A DNA stretch of 17,399 bases. Origin: an uncultured Bryobacterales bacterium. Lineage in GTDB: Bacteria; Acidobacteriota; Terriglobia; Bryobacterales; UBA6623. Each line of letters begins with the position of its first letter. Position 1 is the first letter of the stretch. Where the stretch lies: positions 1 to 17,399 of the forward strand of contig CAMPKL010000013.1 in NCBI GenBank assembly GCA_946887065.1, read 5' to 3'. A model generated the notes under the pieces. The model saw only the letters and a program-made list of their open reading frames with translations, was not told the origin of the DNA and ran no database searches. Below are positions 13,729 through 17,399 of the stretch, in pieces. The position numbers and the translations under genes were made by a program.

Positions 13729-16227
13729 ATGACGAGATCAATGGTCTTTTTCCTGTCGCTGTTGGCCGCCCCGTTAGCAGCCCAGACGCCGGATTTCACG
13801 TTTTTCGAATCCAATATCCGTCCTGTCTTGGCGGAACGCTGCTACGCTTGCCACTCGTCCAAATTGCCGGCTCCCATGGGCGGATTACGCCTCGATACGA
13901 AGGATGGAATGTTGCAGGGCGGCGCTTTGGGGCCGGCTATCGTACCGGGTAAGCCGGCTGAAAGCCTTCTGCTGCAAGCGCTCCGCTATTCAAATCCCAA
14001 TCTGCAAATGCCGCCCAGCGGCAAGCTGACCGATCCCACGATTGCCGATTTCGAACAGTGGATTGCGTCCGGAGCGCCGGATCCGCGCGTTGTCTCCGCC
14101 ACGGCCGCCCAAGATCCGCCGCCCCTAAAGGGGATGTCCCTAGAAGATGGAGTGAAGTGGTGGGCGTTTCAGCCGCTACGCGATCTGCCGCCGCCTGCCG
14201 TGACCGATACCCATTGGGCGAAGACGGCCATCGATCCCTTTATCTTGCAGAAGCTGGAGGAAAAGCGGCTATCGCCGTCGCCCGCTGCTGACGCCCGGAC
14301 GCTGGTTCGCCGCGCTTATGTCGACCTGATCGGCATGAAGCCCACGTACGACGAAGTGGAGGCGTTCGCCAATGACCAATCGCCGGACGCCTACGAACGT
14401 TTGATCGACAAGCTGCTTGCCTCTCCCCACTACGGCGAACGTTGGGGCAGGCATTGGATGGATGTCGCCCGTTTCGCCGAGGACAATCCGACGTCTGAAG
14501 CGACGAATCCGCCTTATCCCTACGCATGGCGTTACCGCGACTGGATTATTGAGGCGCTAAATCAGGACGTGCCCTACGATCGCTTCGTCACGCTGCAACT
14601 AGCGGCTGACAAGGTTCCTGACGCGAAGCGCGAGGATATGCGTGCGTTGGGCTATTTGGGTGCGGCGCCGGTGTATCACAAGGATCAGCGCCTGTCTCTT
14701 GAAGTCATCTATACCTTCCTAACGGACGACTGGGACGAACGAGTGGACGCGGTTTCTCGCGGACTGCTCGGCATGACAGTCGCCTGCGCTCGGTGTCACG
14801 ACCACAAGTTCGATCCGATTCCCACAAAAGACTACTACGGTTTGGCGGGCGTTTTTGCTTCCACGATGCGCGCGGAACGCCCCATGTTTGAGGTCGACCC
14901 GGAAGTGGAGCAGCGTTATCTCTACGTCCAGAACCGGCTGTTCGACCTGCGGTACTCCGCCAATCTGCTGACCAACGAAGCCTCCACGGTGGATGGAGCT
15001 GAGGCGCGAGTTGAGAAATGGAAAGCGGAGATCGCCGAACTCAAAACCGAGATGGAAGCGATGAGCGGGAAATATCCCGAACTGGTCAAGAGCTTGGAGA
15101 AGTTCTGGACCGAACCGGTGCGCAGGCAACGTCCGCCGCCTCCGGTAGACGGGGCGGACAAGCCTCCAGCTGATGCCGCGGCCAACGCTGCGGCGGAGGC
15201 TGCACGAAATGCCGCCCGGCGGCGCCGCGTAACCTCCTCTACCGAGCCGTTCATGAACGCGGTTTATGATGCCGCGCAGTATGTGGATGGGAGCGACGCC
15301 AACTACACGTTCGTTCTGTACAAACCATCCGAGGCGCGTGATCTTCCGGTGCTAAGGGCGGGAAGCGTTTCTAACCCGGGCGAGATCACGCCGCGTCACT
15401 TCTTATCGGTTCTGTCCAAGGGCGACAGTGAGTTCAAGAATGGCTCGGGCCGTTTGGAATTGGCCGAGAAGATATTCACCGACGGCGCATCTCTGAGTTC
15501 ACGCATCATTGTGAACCGCGTTTGGGGGTGGCATTTCGGCAAGGCCCTGGTCGGAACCACAAGCGACTTCGGCGTTCAGGGCGAAAAGCCGACCCATCCG
15601 GAGCTGTTGGACGACCTCGCGGCCCGATTTATCGCCAATGGTTGGTCGCTGAAATGGCTTCACCGCGAGATCATGCTCTCCGCGGCCTATCGGCAGTCCA
15701 GCCATCCCCGTTCTGACGCGGCGGTCGCGGACCAAGAGAATGCCCTGCTATGGCGCATGAATCCGCGGCGGGTGGATGTCGAAGTCTTCCGAGACTCGAT
15801 CCTGCGGGCCTCAGGAAATCTCGACGAAACGATGTACGGACCCCCGCAGGACCTGGACGATGCGGAGAGTAATCGCCGGACGGTGTACGGCAGAGTGAGC
15901 CGCGGCCGGTTGAGCAACGTGCTCAGTCTCTATGACTTCCCCGATCCGGCTCAAACCGCTCCAGGAAGAGATCTCACTACGAGCTCTCTGCAGCAGTTGT
16001 TCGTGATGAACAGCGGGTTCATGCACGATCAGGCTGTCGCGTTGGCCGCCAAGGTTACTGCTGAATCGGATAACGCAGCCAAAGCCAAGGCGCTCTTCCG
16101 CTTGATTCTGGCGCGGGAACCGAGTCCTCAGGAATTGGATCTCGCGCTGACCTACCTCGCGAAGGGTACGGTCGAGCGATATGCTCAGGTGTTGCTGTCT
16201 ACGAACGAGGAGATCTTTTGGCCATGA
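13729..16227 (+). CDS. Exported PSCyt1-DUF1549-DUF1553 protein with CxxCH motifs
   Basis: An 832-residue protein with a Sec signal peptide (cut near residue 18, LAA-QT). Residues 22-120 form a Planctomycete-type cytochrome c domain with the haem-binding motif CYACH (38-42) and a possible distal Met94 in LQMPP. DUF1549 covers about 165-380, with KLLASPHYGERWGRHWMDVA and a second CARCH motif (353-357) inside CARCHDHKFDPIP. A likely coiled coil (420-460) and a Pro/Ala/Arg-rich linker (468-500) lead to DUF1553 (about 572-830), which ends in the family's usual LLSTNEEIF. The start has GAGG five bases upstream. These proteins are common in Planctomycetes and Acidobacteria, often next to DUF1501, and their reaction is not established; a redox role fits the haem motif. 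Its stop overlaps the next gene (ATGA). Domain identity is secure, function unknown. Haem attachment at the second CxxCH is not assured. Confidence 0.93.
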   Translation: MTRSMVFFLSLLAAPLAAQTPDFTFFESNIRPVLAERCYACHSSKLPAPMGGLRLDTKDGMLQGGALGPAIVPGKPAESLLLQALRYSNPNLQMPPSGKLTDPTIADFEQWIASGAPDPRVVSATAAQDPPPLKGMSLEDGVKWWAFQPLRDLPPPAVTDTHWAKTAIDPFILQKLEEKRLSPSPAADARTLVRRAYVDLIGMKPTYDEVEAFANDQSPDAYERLIDKLLASPHYGERWGRHWMDVARFAEDNPTSEATNPPYPYAWRYRDWIIEALNQDVPYDRFVTLQLAADKVPDAKREDMRALGYLGAAPVYHKDQRLSLEVIYTFLTDDWDERVDAVSRGLLGMTVACARCHDHKFDPIPTKDYYGLAGVFASTMRAERPMFEVDPEVEQRYLYVQNRLFDLRYSANLLTNEASTVDGAEARVEKWKAEIAELKTEMEAMSGKYPELVKSLEKFWTEPVRRQRPPPPVDGADKPPADAAANAAAEAARNAARRRRVTSSTEPFMNAVYDAAQYVDGSDANYTFVLYKPSEARDLPVLRAGSVSNPGEITPRHFLSVLSKGDSEFKNGSGRLELAEKIFTDGASLSSRIIVNRVWGWHFGKALVGTTSDFGVQGEKPTHPELLDDLAARFIANGWSLKWLHREIMLSAAYRQSSHPRSDAAVADQENALLWRMNPRRVDVEVFRDSILRASGNLDETMYGPPQDLDDAESNRRTVYGRVSRGRLSNVLSLYDFPDPAQTAPGRDLTTSSLQQLFVMNSGFMHDQAVALAAKVTAESDNAAKAKALFRLILAREPSPQELDLALTYLAKGTVERYAQVLLSTNEEIFWP

Positions 16228-17399
16228 TTCGACAACCATCCCGGCGTGAGATGATTCAATCGCTCTGTGGCGGTTTGGGCACGGTAGGTCTGGCAGGGCT
16301 GTTTGCCCAGGAAGCCGCCCGAGGCGCCACGCTGGGCCGCTACGCGGGGCCCGCGCTGCCGGCCAAAGCCAAGCATGTGATCGTGCTCTTCCTCGCGGGC
16401 GGCCCGTCTCATGTGGACATGTTCGATCCCAAGCCCGCCCTGTTGAAGTACCAAGGCCAGCGTCCGGACTCCGTGGATCTGCGAACGGAGCGGCAGACCG
16501 GCGGGCTCTTGCCCACTCCGTTCGCCTTTCAGAAGCATGGTCAGAGCGGCATCGAAGTCAGCGAACTGATGCCGCAGACGGCGTCGGTCATCGATGAGAT
16601 CTGTCTGATCCGCTCGATGTACACCTTCAATCCGACCCACACGCCCGCTCGCAGCCTTTTCCACACCGGCAGTATCCTCGCCACTCGTCCCTCGACGGGA
16701 GCATGGGTATCGTACGGATTGGGAACGGAAAATGAGAACCTGCCGGCTTTCGTCGTGCTTGGTTCCGGCGGCGGACGCGGTGGTTCCCTGTCGCGATCCG
16801 GCTTCCTGTCGGCAGAACACCAAGGCATTTCATTTGACGTGTCCGAGGCCGAGCCGGAAAAAATGATTCCCGACTTGCGCAATCCGTGGGCCGATGCGGA
16901 TGAACAGCGGACGCAGTTGGACGCCATGCAAGCCCTTAACCGCGTGTACAGCGAAGGGTTTGGCGAAGATGCGTACCTCGAAGGACGCATTAAGTCCATG
17001 GAAGCCGCCTACCGCATGCAGTTCGAAGCCTTGGATGTTTTTGATATCCGCAAAGAGTCGGAGGCGGTCCGCGCCGAGTACGGCGATGGGTCAATGGGCA
17101 ACGGCTGCTTGCTTGCCCGTCGCCTGGTGGAAGCGGGCGTTCGGTATATCCACGTGAATTGCGGTGCCGGCCAGGTCTGGGATGATCACAAGGACATCGA
17201 AAAGAACCTCAGGGAGCGATGCCCCGAAATGGATCAGGCCACGGCAGCTCTCGTGCGCGACTTAAAACGCCGGGGACTGCTTGAGGAAACGCTGGTTGTG
17301 TGGGGCGGGGAATTCGGCCGCACGCCGGTCTCTGAAAGCGGCACGGGCCGGGACCACAATCCCTACGGCTTCTCCGTCTGGCTGGCCGGGGGCGGCGTC
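16224..17399 (+). CDS. Tat-exported DUF1501 protein, 3'-truncated by the window edge
   Basis: The frame runs open for 392 codons to the last base, so the C-terminus is missing. It starts with an ATG overlapping the upstream stop as ATGA, with GAGGAG eleven bases before. The N-terminus has a twin-arginine signal (SRREM at residues 6-10) followed by a Gly/Leu-rich hydrophobic stretch, which indicates export of a folded protein. Family motifs: HVIVLFLAGGPSHVDMFDPK at 51-70, near the putative metal site; WGGEFGRTP at 360-368; and GRDHNPYGF at 375-383. DUF1501 proteins are related in fold to alkaline phosphatases and sulfatases (inferred homology), but their substrate is not known. The tight overlap with the DUF1549/DUF1553 gene suggests that the two act together outside the cytoplasm. 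Only a short C-terminal part is expected to be missing, judging from the position of the GRDHNP motif. Confidence 0.92.
   Translation, partial: MIRQPSRREMIQSLCGGLGTVGLAGLFAQEAARGATLGRYAGPALPAKAKHVIVLFLAGGPSHVDMFDPKPALLKYQGQRPDSVDLRTERQTGGLLPTPFAFQKHGQSGIEVSELMPQTASVIDEICLIRSMYTFNPTHTPARSLFHTGSILATRPSTGAWVSYGLGTENENLPAFVVLGSGGGRGGSLSRSGFLSAEHQGISFDVSEAEPEKMIPDLRNPWADADEQRTQLDAMQALNRVYSEGFGEDAYLEGRIKSMEAAYRMQFEALDVFDIRKESEAVRAEYGDGSMGNGCLLARRLVEAGVRYIHVNCGAGQVWDDHKDIEKNLRERCPEMDQATAALVRDLKRRGLLEETLVVWGGEFGRTPVSESGTGRDHNPYGFSVWLAGGGV

Noticed and set aside
15150..15240. Pro/Ala/Arg-rich stretch in the DUF1549/DUF1553 gene as a possible inserted repeat.
   Set aside because: It reads as an ordinary low-complexity linker between domains, with no direct repeats or base composition change that would suggest insertion.

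Overview
The window looks like chromosomal DNA of an Acidobacteriota bacterium, most likely of the Bryobacterales/Solibacter type. This is judged from protein families and not from a marker gene. It is GC-rich by eye and almost fully coding. It carries an Oar-like TonB-dependent receptor with the C-terminus usual in that phylum, and a cytochrome-type DUF1549/DUF1553 protein paired with a Tat-exported DUF1501 protein. I see no tRNA, rRNA, CRISPR array, transposase or other mobile element.

Layout. (1) 2-2080 (+): the 3' part of an Oar-like outer-membrane receptor, closed by a strong intrinsic terminator at 2128-2170. (2) 2293-9848 (+): two genes 17 bases apart, a small exported TPR protein and a giant 2284-residue protein. 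The giant joins an AsmA/TamB-like periplasmic bridge (N-terminal membrane anchor, long beta-rich body, TamB C-terminal domain) to five POTRA domains and an Omp85 (BamA/TamA) beta-barrel in one uninterrupted frame. In Proteobacteria these two halves are separate proteins, TamB in the inner membrane and TamA or BamA in the outer membrane. This is the most striking object in the window. (3) 9845-13537 (-): a tightly coupled three-gene sensory operon of a sugar-type periplasmic binding (lipo)protein, a sensor kinase with a large unusual extracytoplasmic region, and a NarL-type response regulator. No transporter genes lie next to the binding protein, so it probably serves as a ligand receptor for the kinase. 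(4) 13538-13728: a divergent intergenic region with two short palindromes and candidate promoter elements. (5) 13729-17399 (+): a PSCyt1/DUF1549/DUF1553 protein overlapping a Tat-dependent DUF1501 protein that runs off the window edge.

How they may work together. Region 2 is an envelope-biogenesis unit that could connect inner and outer membranes through one polypeptide and move lipid or assist outer-membrane protein assembly. Regions 3-5 look like a sensor module facing an exported, function-unknown enzyme pair that it might control through the shared divergent promoter region. That control is an inference from layout only.
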